Below, one piece after another: positions 36,580-43,762 of a DNA stretch of 60,373 nucleotides (positions are counted from its first letter, which is position 1; each line of letters begins with the position of its first letter). Where the stretch lies: assembly GCA_949289855.1 (NCBI GenBank), contig CASEPS010000008.1:1-60373 (forward strand), written 5' to 3'. A program made the position numbers and the translations under genes. The notes under the pieces are model-generated. The model was not told the DNA's origin. It saw only the letters and a program-made list of their open reading frames with translations, and searched no databases. This DNA comes from an uncultured Erysipelotrichaceae bacterium (GTDB lineage: Bacteria > Bacillota_I > Bacilli_A > Erysipelotrichales > Erysipelotrichaceae).

Positions 36580-37767
36580 ATGGATAAAAAATGTGTAATA
36601 GTTGGTGTGACAGGTGGTATAGCAGCATATAAAATCTGTTCACTTGTTTCATCATTGAAGAAGAAAGGACATGATGTGCATGTGCTGATGACCAGAGGTG
36701 CTGAGGAGTTTGTGACACCGCTGACGATGCAGACATTGTCTGGTAATCGGGTTGTCAGGGACATCTTTACACTCGATGGTGAAGTGGAAGTACATCATAT
36801 TTCTCTTGCGGAAAGAGCAGATGCCTTTGTGGTAGCACCTGCCAGTGCTGACTTTATTGCCAAGGCAGCCAATGGTATTGCGGATGATATGTTGACGACA
36901 ACTTTCCTTGCTGCAACATGTCCAAAACTTGTTGTGCCAGCAATGAATGTACATATGCTGGAAAACCCTGCTACACAGCGCAACATCAAGCAGCTGAGAG
37001 CTGATGGCATACGTGTGATGGAAAGTGCTTCAGGTTATCTTGCCTGTGGTGACGTTGGTAAGGGCAGAATGCCAGAAGCAGTGGAAATTGAAGATGCACT
37101 GAATGCAGTGATGACAAGTGACAGATTTCTGGAAGGAAAGAAAGTGCTTGTCAGTGCCGGGGCGACGATGGAAGCGATTGACCCGGTCCGTTATATTACG
37201 AATCATTCTTCTGGCAAGATGGGCTATGCATTGGCAAGGGCTGCCCGTAATGCCGGTGCTGAGGTGACACTTGTGGCAGGAAATACGGTTCTTTCCGATC
37301 CGTTTGGTGTTCATACCATCCATGTCAAAAGTGCAAAGGATATGTATGAGGCAATCGCTTCAAGAAGTGATGAAATGGATGCCATTATCATGGCTGCAGC
37401 AGTTGCGGATTATACACCAGTAGAAGTTGCGGATGAAAAGATCAAGAAGAATGATGGAAATCTTGCTATAGATTTGAAACGGACAGAGGATATTCTTCTT
37501 GCCCTTGGAAAAAAGAAAAAGCCAGGACAGGTGTTGATTGGCTTTGCGATGGAAACAGAAAATCTTCTGGAAAATGCCACAAAGAAACTGGAAGCGAAGA
37601 ATGCGGATTATATCATTGCCAATTCCCTCAGGGAAAAGGGAGCCGGTTTTGGAGTGGATACCAATGTAGTGACCATCCTTTCTCGTGATGGTGAGAAAAA
37701 CCTGGGTCTTCTTTCCAAAGAAGAGACAGCAGAGATGATTCTTGTGAATTGTCTGAAGGGAGAATAA
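36580..37767 (+). CDS. coaBC: Bifunctional phosphopantothenoylcysteine decarboxylase / synthetase
   Basis: A 395-residue Dfp protein making 4'-phosphopantetheine in CoA synthesis. The CoaC half has the flavin-binding start GVTGGIAAYK, the catalytic His in EVHHISLAERAD, VAPASADFIAKAANG, PAMN and the substrate-clamp Cys in YLACGDVGKGRM. The CoaB half begins at about 183 with KKVLVSAGATMEAIDPVRYI, followed by NHSSGKMGYALA and later KKKPGQ. The start ATG follows AAGGAGTGAAAAACC. It sits four bases before coaX, so two steps of CoA synthesis are encoded together. Confidence 0.95.
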   Translation: MDKKCVIVGVTGGIAAYKICSLVSSLKKKGHDVHVLMTRGAEEFVTPLTMQTLSGNRVVRDIFTLDGEVEVHHISLAERADAFVVAPASADFIAKAANGIADDMLTTTFLAATCPKLVVPAMNVHMLENPATQRNIKQLRADGIRVMESASGYLACGDVGKGRMPEAVEIEDALNAVMTSDRFLEGKKVLVSAGATMEAIDPVRYITNHSSGKMGYALARAARNAGAEVTLVAGNTVLSDPFGVHTIHVKSAKDMYEAIASRSDEMDAIIMAAAVADYTPVEVADEKIKKNDGNLAIDLKRTEDILLALGKKKKPGQVLIGFAMETENLLENATKKLEAKNADYIIANSLREKGAGFGVDTNVVTILSRDGEKNLGLLSKEETAEMILVNCLKGE

Positions 37768-37771
37768 AAGC

Positions 37772-38554
37772 ATGTTACTGGCAGTAGATGTAGGAAATAC
37801 AAATATATCCATGGGTATCATGGAAGGAAAGCAGATTCGTGGTTCCTTCCGTCTGATTACTAAGACTGAGCGAACAAGTGATGAGCTTGGTATCATTGTT
37901 TATGACCTGCTGGAAAGAGCGGGTCTTGGTCCGGCAGACATTGAAGCAGTGGTTATTTCTTCTGTTGTGCCAAAGATCATGTATACCCTCAATTCCTGTA
38001 TGAAGAAATATATTGGCAAGCGTCCGCTTGTCATTTCACCAGAACTCAATCTTGGCATCAAATTGTGTTCGGATAATCCCAAAGCGGTAGGCGCAGACAG
38101 AATTGTGGATTGTGTGTATGCATATCATACCTTTCAACGTTCCTGTATTGTGGTGGATTTTGGTACAGCCACTACATTTGACTATGTAAATAAAGATGGT
38201 GAATTCCACTATACTGTCATTATGCCAGGTCTTGGCATTAGTTCTGCTGCATTGACAAGCCAGACCGCAAAACTGCCGGAAATTGAAATAGCCAAGCCAG
38301 AATCTATTCTTGGAACAAATACGATTTCTGGCATGCAGGCAGGTGTAGTTTACGGTTACATTGGTTCAGTGGAATATATCCTGAAACAGATGAAAAAGGA
38401 ACTGCAGGATGAGGACTGCCATGTCATTGCGACGGGAGGTCTTGGAAGGGTCATTGCCAGTGAAACTGATGAGATTGATGAATATGATCCGGATATTGCC
38501 TATAAAGGGATTCAGATCATCTATGAATTGAACAAAGACAAAATAAAGCACTGA
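37772..38554 (+). CDS. coaX: Type III pantothenate kinase
   Basis: A 260-residue ASKHA-fold kinase that phosphorylates pantothenate, the first step of CoA synthesis. Phosphate motif LLAVDVGNTNISMG is at the start, VGADRIVDC near residue 104 includes the catalytic Asp region, and DFGTATTFDYV forms the second phosphate loop. The C-terminal VIATGGLGRVIA binds nucleotide. Type III enzymes typically need a monovalent cation and are not inhibited by CoA. It is co-transcribed with coaBC. Confidence 0.95.
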   Translation: MLLAVDVGNTNISMGIMEGKQIRGSFRLITKTERTSDELGIIVYDLLERAGLGPADIEAVVISSVVPKIMYTLNSCMKKYIGKRPLVISPELNLGIKLCSDNPKAVGADRIVDCVYAYHTFQRSCIVVDFGTATTFDYVNKDGEFHYTVIMPGLGISSAALTSQTAKLPEIEIAKPESILGTNTISGMQAGVVYGYIGSVEYILKQMKKELQDEDCHVIATGGLGRVIASETDEIDEYDPDIAYKGIQIIYELNKDKIKH

Positions 38555-38603
38555 AGGGAAGGGTAACCATACTTCCTGGGTGACGGGGAAATACGCAGGG
38601 GAT

Positions 38604-38647
38604 ACAGTATAATCAGCGTTTATCTACAGTATAATCAGCGTTTATCT
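38604..38647 (+). repeat. Two tandem copies of a 22-bp repeat
   Basis: The unit ACAGTATAATCAGCGTTTAT plus CT occurs at 38604-38625 and again at 38626-38647 without mismatch. Each copy contains TATAAT. The second abuts the -35 of the antisense RNA promoter. It may be a regulator-binding site (two helical turns) or duplicated promoter elements. Confidence 0.7.
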
Positions 38648-38675
38648 TGCGGTAATTCATTACTATTGCTATACT
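38647..38675 (+). promoter_or_regulatory. Promoter of the putative antitoxin RNA
   Basis: TTGCGG (38647-38652) and TATACT (38670-38675, with TG one base upstream) are separated by 17 bases. Predicted transcription start about 38682. Confidence 0.65.
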
Positions 38676-38681
38676 ATAGAC

Positions 38682-38770
38682 GAACAAAGAACAACCGCCC
38701 ACAAAGTGGTTGGCCTTGAATCAAGTGAAGCCACTCGCTCAACGGTAAAGTTTCGAGAGTGGCTTTCTTT
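38682..38770 (+). ncRNA. Putative antisense antitoxin RNA of a type I toxin-antitoxin pair
   Basis: About 90 nt from the promoter above to a terminator whose stem is AAGCCACTC (38728-38736) and GAGTGGCTT (38757-38765), followed by TCTTT. It contains no ribosome binding site or ORF. It is convergent with, and complementary to, the 3' end of the toxin transcript, the arrangement seen in TxpA/RatA and Fst-type loci. The extent is predicted, not measured. Confidence 0.55.
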
Positions 38771-38788
38771 ATGGTTTTTTGACTTTGT

Positions 38789-38881
38789 TCATCTACAGAA
38801 ACTGAAGATGAACGTCAATAAGGAGAGGATAAATTTGGCAAAAGCCAGAATATCCTTGAAATCAAACGATTTCTTATCCAT
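38789..38881 (-). CDS. Small hydrophobic peptide, putative type I toxin (holin-like)
   Basis: A 30-residue ORF starting at ATG 38881 behind AGAGGTGATATTTA, a strong ribosome binding site. The peptide has a charged head (MDKKSFDFKD) and one hydrophobic membrane helix (ILAFAKFILSLLTFIFSF), ending Cys-Arg. This size and the FxLLTFI-like core are typical of holin-like type I toxins of Firmicutes. A minus-strand promoter lies upstream, and the transcript would run through the complementary antitoxin RNA to a hairpin CAACC/GGTTG (38692-38712) followed by TTCTTTG. Toxicity is inferred from architecture. Confidence 0.65.
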   Translation of the reverse strand: MDKKSFDFKDILAFAKFILSLLTFIFSFCR

Positions 38882-38953
38882 TAAATATCACCTCTAATCT
38901 GCTAACTACACAAATTGAAGGTTAACCACTCTGTAACACGATTGCTCGCAATC

Positions 38954-38982
38954 ACTATAATGATCAGTATAGTATATTTCAA
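38954..38982 (-). promoter_or_regulatory. Promoter of the putative toxin mRNA
   Basis: On the minus strand TTGAAA (38982-38977) and TATAGT (38959-38954) are separated by 17 bases; the leader would be about 66 nt. The space between carries further TATACT-like bases. Confidence 0.65.
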
Positions 38983-39068
38983 TGAAAGTTATTCGTTTTT
39001 TTGAGCGAATAGTTTCTATATGGCATAGATGAAATAAACATACCCAGCAAACAGAATTTTTGTGATGC

Positions 39069-39100
39069 TTCAGGACTGTCAATGTACATTTTGTCCTGAA
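39069..39100. repeat. Inverted repeat upstream of the marR-ABC operon
   Basis: TTCAGGAC (39069-39076) and GTCCTGAA (39093-39100) are perfect 8-bp arms with a 16-base loop, just upstream of the MarR promoter. Role unknown. Confidence 0.45.
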
Positions 39101-39114
39101 AACATGGACAATCA

Positions 39115-39158
39115 TTGACGGATGATCATACCTGTCTATAATAGTTAGTAAGCTAACT
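39115..39158 (+). promoter_or_regulatory. Promoter and operator of the marR-ABC operon
   Basis: TTGACG (39115-39120) and TATAAT (39137-39142) are 16 bases apart. Directly after the -10 lies a perfect inverted repeat, AGTTAG/CTAACT with four bases between (39143-39158), placed where a bound MarR dimer would block transcription. Autoregulation is inferred. Confidence 0.7.
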
Positions 39159-39175
39159 GTTAGGAGGGTAATAAA

Positions 39176-39622
39176 GTGAAGGAGATGAATCCATTGATAC
39201 ATACAATGCTGTTCCGTCTGACACACCAGATTCGTGAATGGCAGGCCCCATATATGCAAGCCATTGGCTTGACCCATGGCCAGCCACGGGTATTGCGGTA
39301 TGTCAGTATGCATGATGGCTGCAAGCAGGCAGATATTGCCAATTTCTACAACATCAAGGGGTCAACTGTTTCCAAAATTGTGGATGATCTGGAAAAGAGT
39401 GGATTTCTCGAAAAGAAACAGGCTGAAAACTGCCGGCGCAGGGCGAGTCTTTCATTAACCGAAGAAGGAAGGGCATGTTTTGAAAAGGCAAATGCGATTC
39501 AGATGCGCATGCAGAAACAGATGCTTTCCTGCTTTAGTGAAGAGGAAGCAGAACAGTTCAGAAGCTTTATTGCAAAGGCGACAAAGAATCTCGGGGAGGG
39601 GTTGGATGAAACAATTGTTTGA
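39176..39622 (+). CDS. MarR-family transcriptional regulator
   Basis: A 148-residue winged-helix regulator. The recognition region reads CKQADIANFYNIKGSTVSKI followed by VDDLEKSGFLEK and the wing with CRRRASLSLTEEGRA. Start is GTG 39176 behind TAGGAGGGTAATAAA. The gene overlaps the following ABC exporter gene by 17 bases, the classic setup of a local repressor that is relieved by the exporter's substrate. A palindromic operator overlaps its promoter. Confidence 0.9.
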   Translation: MKEMNPLIHTMLFRLTHQIREWQAPYMQAIGLTHGQPRVLRYVSMHDGCKQADIANFYNIKGSTVSKIVDDLEKSGFLEKKQAENCRRRASLSLTEEGRACFEKANAIQMRMQKQMLSCFSEEEAEQFRSFIAKATKNLGEGLDETIV

Positions 39623-41339
39623 TTTGTTCCGGTATGCAAAGCCATACCGCTGGCAGTTTTTCCTTGCCATATTGTTTGTGGTTGTAGAAACTGGCTTTGA
39701 ATTGTTTATACCGATGGTAATGGCGGATATCATCGATGTTGGTCTTTCGACAGGGGATGTTGGTTATATTGCAGAGCAGGGTGTTGTGATGGCTGTCATG
39801 GCATTGATTTCCCTTGTGTGTGGTTTGTTGTACGCAAGGTTTGCGGCAATTGCTGCAAATGGATTTGGTGGAGAATTGCGCCATGCGGAGTTTGAAAGAA
39901 TCCAGCAGTTTTCTTTCCTCAACATCGACCACTTTGAGACTTCTTCGCTGATCACGAGAATGACCAATGATGTCACTGTCATCCAGGATGCCATCGCAAC
40001 CGGACTACGACCAATTGTGAGAGGTCCTGCCATGCTTGTGCTGGGGCTGTTCTTCTCTTTTTCCATCAACAGTGAACTGGCCATGACCTTTGTGGTCGCA
40101 ACACCAATACTTGGACTAATCCTGTTTTTCATTGTGCGCAAGGTTGCGCCAATGTATAAGAAACTGCAGGAAGCCATAGATGATCTCAACATCATTGTAG
40201 AAGAAAACCTGCAGGCAATCCGTGTCGTCAAGGCATTTGTGCGGGAAGACTATGAAGGCATGAAGTTTGATACCGTAAATGAAAGGCAAAAAGATGTTGC
40301 GGTGAATACATTCAAATATGCGGTTCTCAACATGCCAGCCTTTCAGTTTGTGATGTATGGAACGATTGTCATGATTCTCTTCTTTGGTGGAAATCTTATC
40401 TTTGCCGGGAAGATGCAGGTTGGTGAACTGACTGGTTTTCTTTCCTATGTATTACAGATTCTGAATTCCATGATGATGATTTCCAATGTATTCCTCATGG
40501 TCACAAGATCTCTTGCCAGTGCATACCGCATAGATGAGGTGTTTGCAGAAAAGCTTGATCTTTTTGATGGTACATATGCTGGTGAAGTGAAAGACGGTTC
40601 GATTGACTTTGACCATGTGTCCTTCAAATATGCAAAGAGTGCAAAGGAAAATGTATTGAGTGATGTGGATATGCATATTGCAAGTGGTGAAACCATTGGT
40701 GTAATTGGTGCTACGGGCAGTGCCAAGTCCTCGCTTGTGCAGCTGATTCCCCGTTTGTATGATGCGACAGAAGGAACAGTGCAGGTTGGTGGCAGAGATG
40801 TGAAAGACTACCATCTTGAAACATTGCGCGATGCGGTAGCCATTGTGTTACAGAAGAATGTGCTGTTCTCTGGAACCGTGAAGGAAAACCTTCTCTGGGG
40901 TAATGAAAAGGCAACAGATGCAGAAATCAAAGAGGCATGTCATACTGCTGCTGTGGATGAGTTTATTGATACATTTCCGGATGGCTATGACACATATCTT
41001 GATGAAGGTGGTGTCAATGTGTCGGGTGGACAGAAGCAGAGGCTTTGTATTGCTAGAGCACTGCTCAAACATCCAAAGATTATTATCTTTGATGATTCAA
41101 CAAGTGCGGTAGATACCGCAACCGAAGCACGAATCCGTGATGGTTTGGCAAAGCTGGAAAATCTCACAAAGATCATTATTGCCCAGCGCATTACTTCCAT
41201 CATGCATGCGGACAGGATTTATATCATCGATGATGGAAAGGTAGTGGAATCTGGTACACATGAAGAGCTGTTAGCCCATTCAGCCATTTATCAGGATTTG
41301 TATGAATCACAGATGAAGGGAGGTGAGGAAGATGCCTAG
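39606..41339 (+). CDS. ABC exporter half-transporter, degenerate ATPase site subunit
   Basis: A 577-residue exporter subunit. Membrane domain at residues 10-310; ATPase domain with Walker A GATGSAKSSL (Ala before the Lys is unusual), signature VSGGQKQR and Walker B IIIFDDSTSAVD, where the catalytic Glu is replaced by Asp and the H-loop reads AQRITS. It is therefore the degenerate-site half of a heterodimer like TM287/288. The start ATG follows GGGGAGGGGTTGG, inside the 3' end of marR. It overlaps the next gene by 8 bases. A second such pair exists at 5801-9260. Confidence 0.9.
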   Translation: MKQLFDLFRYAKPYRWQFFLAILFVVVETGFELFIPMVMADIIDVGLSTGDVGYIAEQGVVMAVMALISLVCGLLYARFAAIAANGFGGELRHAEFERIQQFSFLNIDHFETSSLITRMTNDVTVIQDAIATGLRPIVRGPAMLVLGLFFSFSINSELAMTFVVATPILGLILFFIVRKVAPMYKKLQEAIDDLNIIVEENLQAIRVVKAFVREDYEGMKFDTVNERQKDVAVNTFKYAVLNMPAFQFVMYGTIVMILFFGGNLIFAGKMQVGELTGFLSYVLQILNSMMMISNVFLMVTRSLASAYRIDEVFAEKLDLFDGTYAGEVKDGSIDFDHVSFKYAKSAKENVLSDVDMHIASGETIGVIGATGSAKSSLVQLIPRLYDATEGTVQVGGRDVKDYHLETLRDAVAIVLQKNVLFSGTVKENLLWGNEKATDAEIKEACHTAAVDEFIDTFPDGYDTYLDEGGVNVSGGQKQRLCIARALLKHPKIIIFDDSTSAVDTATEARIRDGLAKLENLTKIIIAQRITSIMHADRIYIIDDGKVVESGTHEELLAHSAIYQDLYESQMKGGEEDA

Positions 41340-43188
41340 AGGCGGTATTGGTTCTATCAAACCGCGTGATATACGCAAGACAGTCAGAGATCTGCTTTCC
41401 TATATGGGAAGACATAAGTTCCTGCTGCTTGTTGTAGCAGTACTTGTGACCATCAGTGCGATGGCAAATCTTCTTGGTACATATATGCTGCGTCCGATCA
41501 TCAATAACTACATTGGTACAAACGATCAGGCAGGTTTGTTTATGGCACTGGTTGGGGTTGGATTGATGTATCTTACAGGTGTGCTTGCCTCACTTGCTTT
41601 TTCACAATTGATGGTACGGGCAGCACAGAAGATTATTGCGGAGTTGAGACATGATTTGTTTACCCATATGCAGAAGCTGCCAATCCGTTACTTTGACATC
41701 CAGTCGCATGGCGACATCATGTCCCATTTCACCAATGACATGGACACCCTTGCCAACTGCCTGAACAATTCCTTTTCCATGTTAATACAGAGTTTTATCC
41801 AGGTTGTGGGAACACTCATTCTCATCTTTGTGCTCAACTGGCAGTTGTCATTGATTGTGGTTGTTGGTTATATTGCCATGTTTGCCTATATTCTTTTCAG
41901 TTCCGCAAAATCCAAAAAGTATTTTGGCAAACAGCAGAAGTACCTCGGTGCTTTGAATGGATTTGTCAAAGAAAGAGTCAGTGGACAGAAGGTGATCAAG
42001 GTCTTCAACCATGAAAAGCAGAATATGGCAGAGTTTGATGCCTGCAACAAAGATCTCATCAAAGCCGCAACAAGTGCACTTTCCTATGCGCAGACCATGG
42101 TGCCGATGGTTGTTTCTATTTCCTATATTAACTATGCCATTGTTGCAGTGGTTGGTGCAGTGATGGCCATCCATGGACTGACAGATGTTGGTTCTTTGGC
42201 TTCTTATCTTGTCTTTGTCCGTCAGGCTGCGATGCCAATCAACCAGTTTACCCAGCAGGCAAATCTCATTCTTGTAGCATTGGCAGGTGCAGAGAGAATC
42301 TTTGATGTCATGGATATTGTGCCGGAAACAGATGATGGAAATGTTACGCTTGTACGTGTCAAAGAAGAAGAGGGAAGGCTGGTGGAATGCAATGAACGCA
42401 CAGATAGCTGGGCATGGAAACATCCCCGCAAAGATGGTTTTGAGCTTGTGCCAATGCAGGGAGATGTACGGTTTGATGGTGTAAGCTTCCATTATGAAGA
42501 AAACCATCCAGTTCTCAAAGACCTTTCCCTGTATGCAAAACCAGGACAGAAGATTGCCTTTGTTGGTTCGACTGGTGCTGGTAAGACGACCATCACGAAT
42601 CTCATCAACCGCTTCTATGATGTGCAGAAGGGTATGATTACGTATGATGGCATTGATGTAAAGCTTATTAAAAAGAATGATCTTCGCCATTCCTTAGGTA
42701 TGGTATTACAGGATACACATCTTTTTACCGGAACAATTATGGACAACATCCGGTATGGGAAACTGGACGCAAGTGATGAAGACTGCATCAAAGCCGCAAA
42801 GATTGCTAATGCGGATTCCTTTATCCGCAGACTTCCGGAAGGTTACCATACATTCATTACCAATGATGGTGCTTCTCTTTCCCAGGGACAAAGGCAGTTA
42901 CTTGCGATTGCCCGGGCTGCAGTAGCGGATCCACCAGTACTTATTCTTGATGAAGCAACATCTTCTATTGATACAAGAACGGAGAAACTGATTGAAAGAG
43001 GTATGGATGGTCTCATGAAAGGAAGGACAACATTTGTCATTGCCCATCGCCTCAGTACTGTACGCAATGCGGATGCCATCATGGTTCTTGAACATGGTGT
43101 GATCAAAGAGCGTGGTACACATGAAGAACTCATTGCCCAAATGGGAATTTACTATAATCTTTATACCGGTATGTTTGAACTGGATTGA
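41332..43188 (+). CDS. ABC exporter half-transporter, catalytic subunit
   Basis: A 618-residue exporter subunit with Walker A GSTGAGKTT, altered signature LSQGQRQL, Walker B VLILDEATSSID and H-loop IAHRLST. Between membrane and ATPase domains is an extra segment (about 340-385, with ERTDSWAWKHPRKDG), which I know from clostridial relatives of TM288. The start ATG follows GGGAGGTGAGGAAG. It completes the MarR-controlled heterodimeric exporter; probable role is drug or toxic-metabolite efflux. Confidence 0.9.
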   Translation: MPRGGIGSIKPRDIRKTVRDLLSYMGRHKFLLLVVAVLVTISAMANLLGTYMLRPIINNYIGTNDQAGLFMALVGVGLMYLTGVLASLAFSQLMVRAAQKIIAELRHDLFTHMQKLPIRYFDIQSHGDIMSHFTNDMDTLANCLNNSFSMLIQSFIQVVGTLILIFVLNWQLSLIVVVGYIAMFAYILFSSAKSKKYFGKQQKYLGALNGFVKERVSGQKVIKVFNHEKQNMAEFDACNKDLIKAATSALSYAQTMVPMVVSISYINYAIVAVVGAVMAIHGLTDVGSLASYLVFVRQAAMPINQFTQQANLILVALAGAERIFDVMDIVPETDDGNVTLVRVKEEEGRLVECNERTDSWAWKHPRKDGFELVPMQGDVRFDGVSFHYEENHPVLKDLSLYAKPGQKIAFVGSTGAGKTTITNLINRFYDVQKGMITYDGIDVKLIKKNDLRHSLGMVLQDTHLFTGTIMDNIRYGKLDASDEDCIKAAKIANADSFIRRLPEGYHTFITNDGASLSQGQRQLLAIARAAVADPPVLILDEATSSIDTRTEKLIERGMDGLMKGRTTFVIAHRLSTVRNADAIMVLEHGVIKERGTHEELIAQMGIYYNLYTGMFELD

Positions 43189-43196
43189 GCATAAGA

Positions 43197-43230
43197 AAAG
43201 TGTCAGAGAGAATAACTCTGGCACTTTTTC
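43197..43230. terminator. Bidirectional terminator between the exporter and the small membrane protein
   Basis: AAAAGTGTCAGAG and CTCTGGCACTTTT pair almost completely and are flanked by A and T runs, serving both converging genes. Confidence 0.7.
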
Positions 43231-43459
43231 ATCGTATTGCTTTTGCGGCAATGTACAATCCGAAAAAGATGATCACATATACAAGGTATTCATTGATGAT
43301 CCATGTGACATGACCATTTGGGTCCATCAGGGAAGTGATGATGTTGTAGGCAAACAAAAGAATGAAAAGAATGATTAACCAGTTGAAAACAATTGCCTTT
43401 GTTCTCATAGAACGTGAATCGGTATTCCTGCATAGAATATAATCCAACAGTTTCCGCAT
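43229..43459 (-). CDS. Small two-helix membrane protein
   Basis: A 76-residue protein with two hydrophobic segments (VFNWLIILFILLFAYNII and YLVYVIIFFGLYIAAKAI) joined by a short loop. The start at 43459 follows GAGGTGATAGAT; the longer frame upstream lacks a site. Family not recognised. It sits between the ABC operon and the tRNA-Thr gene, facing the exporter genes. Confidence 0.65.
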   Translation of the reverse strand: MRKLLDYILCRNTDSRSMRTKAIVFNWLIILFILLFAYNIITSLMDPNGHVTWIINEYLVYVIIFFGLYIAAKAIR

Positions 43460-43509
43460 ATCTATCACCTCATCTCTATTTACAATATAGTGCACAGGGA
43501 GGTATTAAC

Positions 43510-43557
43510 ATGGCCAGAGAAGAAATGCATATTGATTTATCAGGTTGTATTTTGTAA
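43510..43557 (+). CDS. 15-codon ORF with strong ribosome binding site
   Basis: AGGGAGGTATTAAC precedes ATG GCC AGA..., which runs 15 codons (MAREEMHIDLSGCIL) to TAA just before tRNA-Thr. It may be the remaining start of a truncated gene or a leader peptide; nothing else supports it. Confidence 0.3.
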   Translation: MAREEMHIDLSGCIL

Positions 43558-43571
43558 AATGTATGAGCAAT

Positions 43572-43642
43572 GCCGCTTTAGTATAATGGCAATACACATC
43601 CATGGTAAGGATGAACTGGCAGTTCAATTCTGCCAAGCGGCA
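43572..43642 (+). tRNA. tRNA-Thr (anticodon GGT)
   Basis: Acceptor stem GCCGCTT/AAGCGGC, D-stem GTAT/ATAC, anticodon stem CATCC/GGATG with loop ATGGTAA, T-stem GGCAG/CTGCC. CCA is not encoded (A followed by TCT). It borders the decayed conjugative element and is a plausible integration site. Confidence 0.9.
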
Positions 43643-43685
43643 TCTTGATACATTATCCCTGCGAAAACACTATAACGCAGGTGCT

Positions 43686-43729
43686 TCCAAAAAGGAAGGG
43701 TCTCTTTATTTGAGTTCCTTCCTTTTTTG
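43686..43729 (+). terminator. Terminator after tRNA-Thr
   Basis: AAAAAGGAAGG pairs with CCTTCCTTTTTT around a T-rich loop. Confidence 0.65.
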
Positions 43730-43762
43730 CATATTGGAGGATCTTGAAAGGAGGACATTGCT

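Noticed and set aside
41848-42690. 280-codon open frame on the minus strand inside the ABC exporter gene
   Set aside because: It is antisense to a well-supported ATPase with all motifs, has no ribosome binding site and a Cys/His-rich, low-complexity translation typical of shadow frames.
43510-43557. Leader peptide controlling tRNA-Thr or downstream genes
   Set aside because: The 15-codon ORF has a good ribosome binding site but no run of regulatory codons or alternative hairpins; kept only as a low-confidence ORF.
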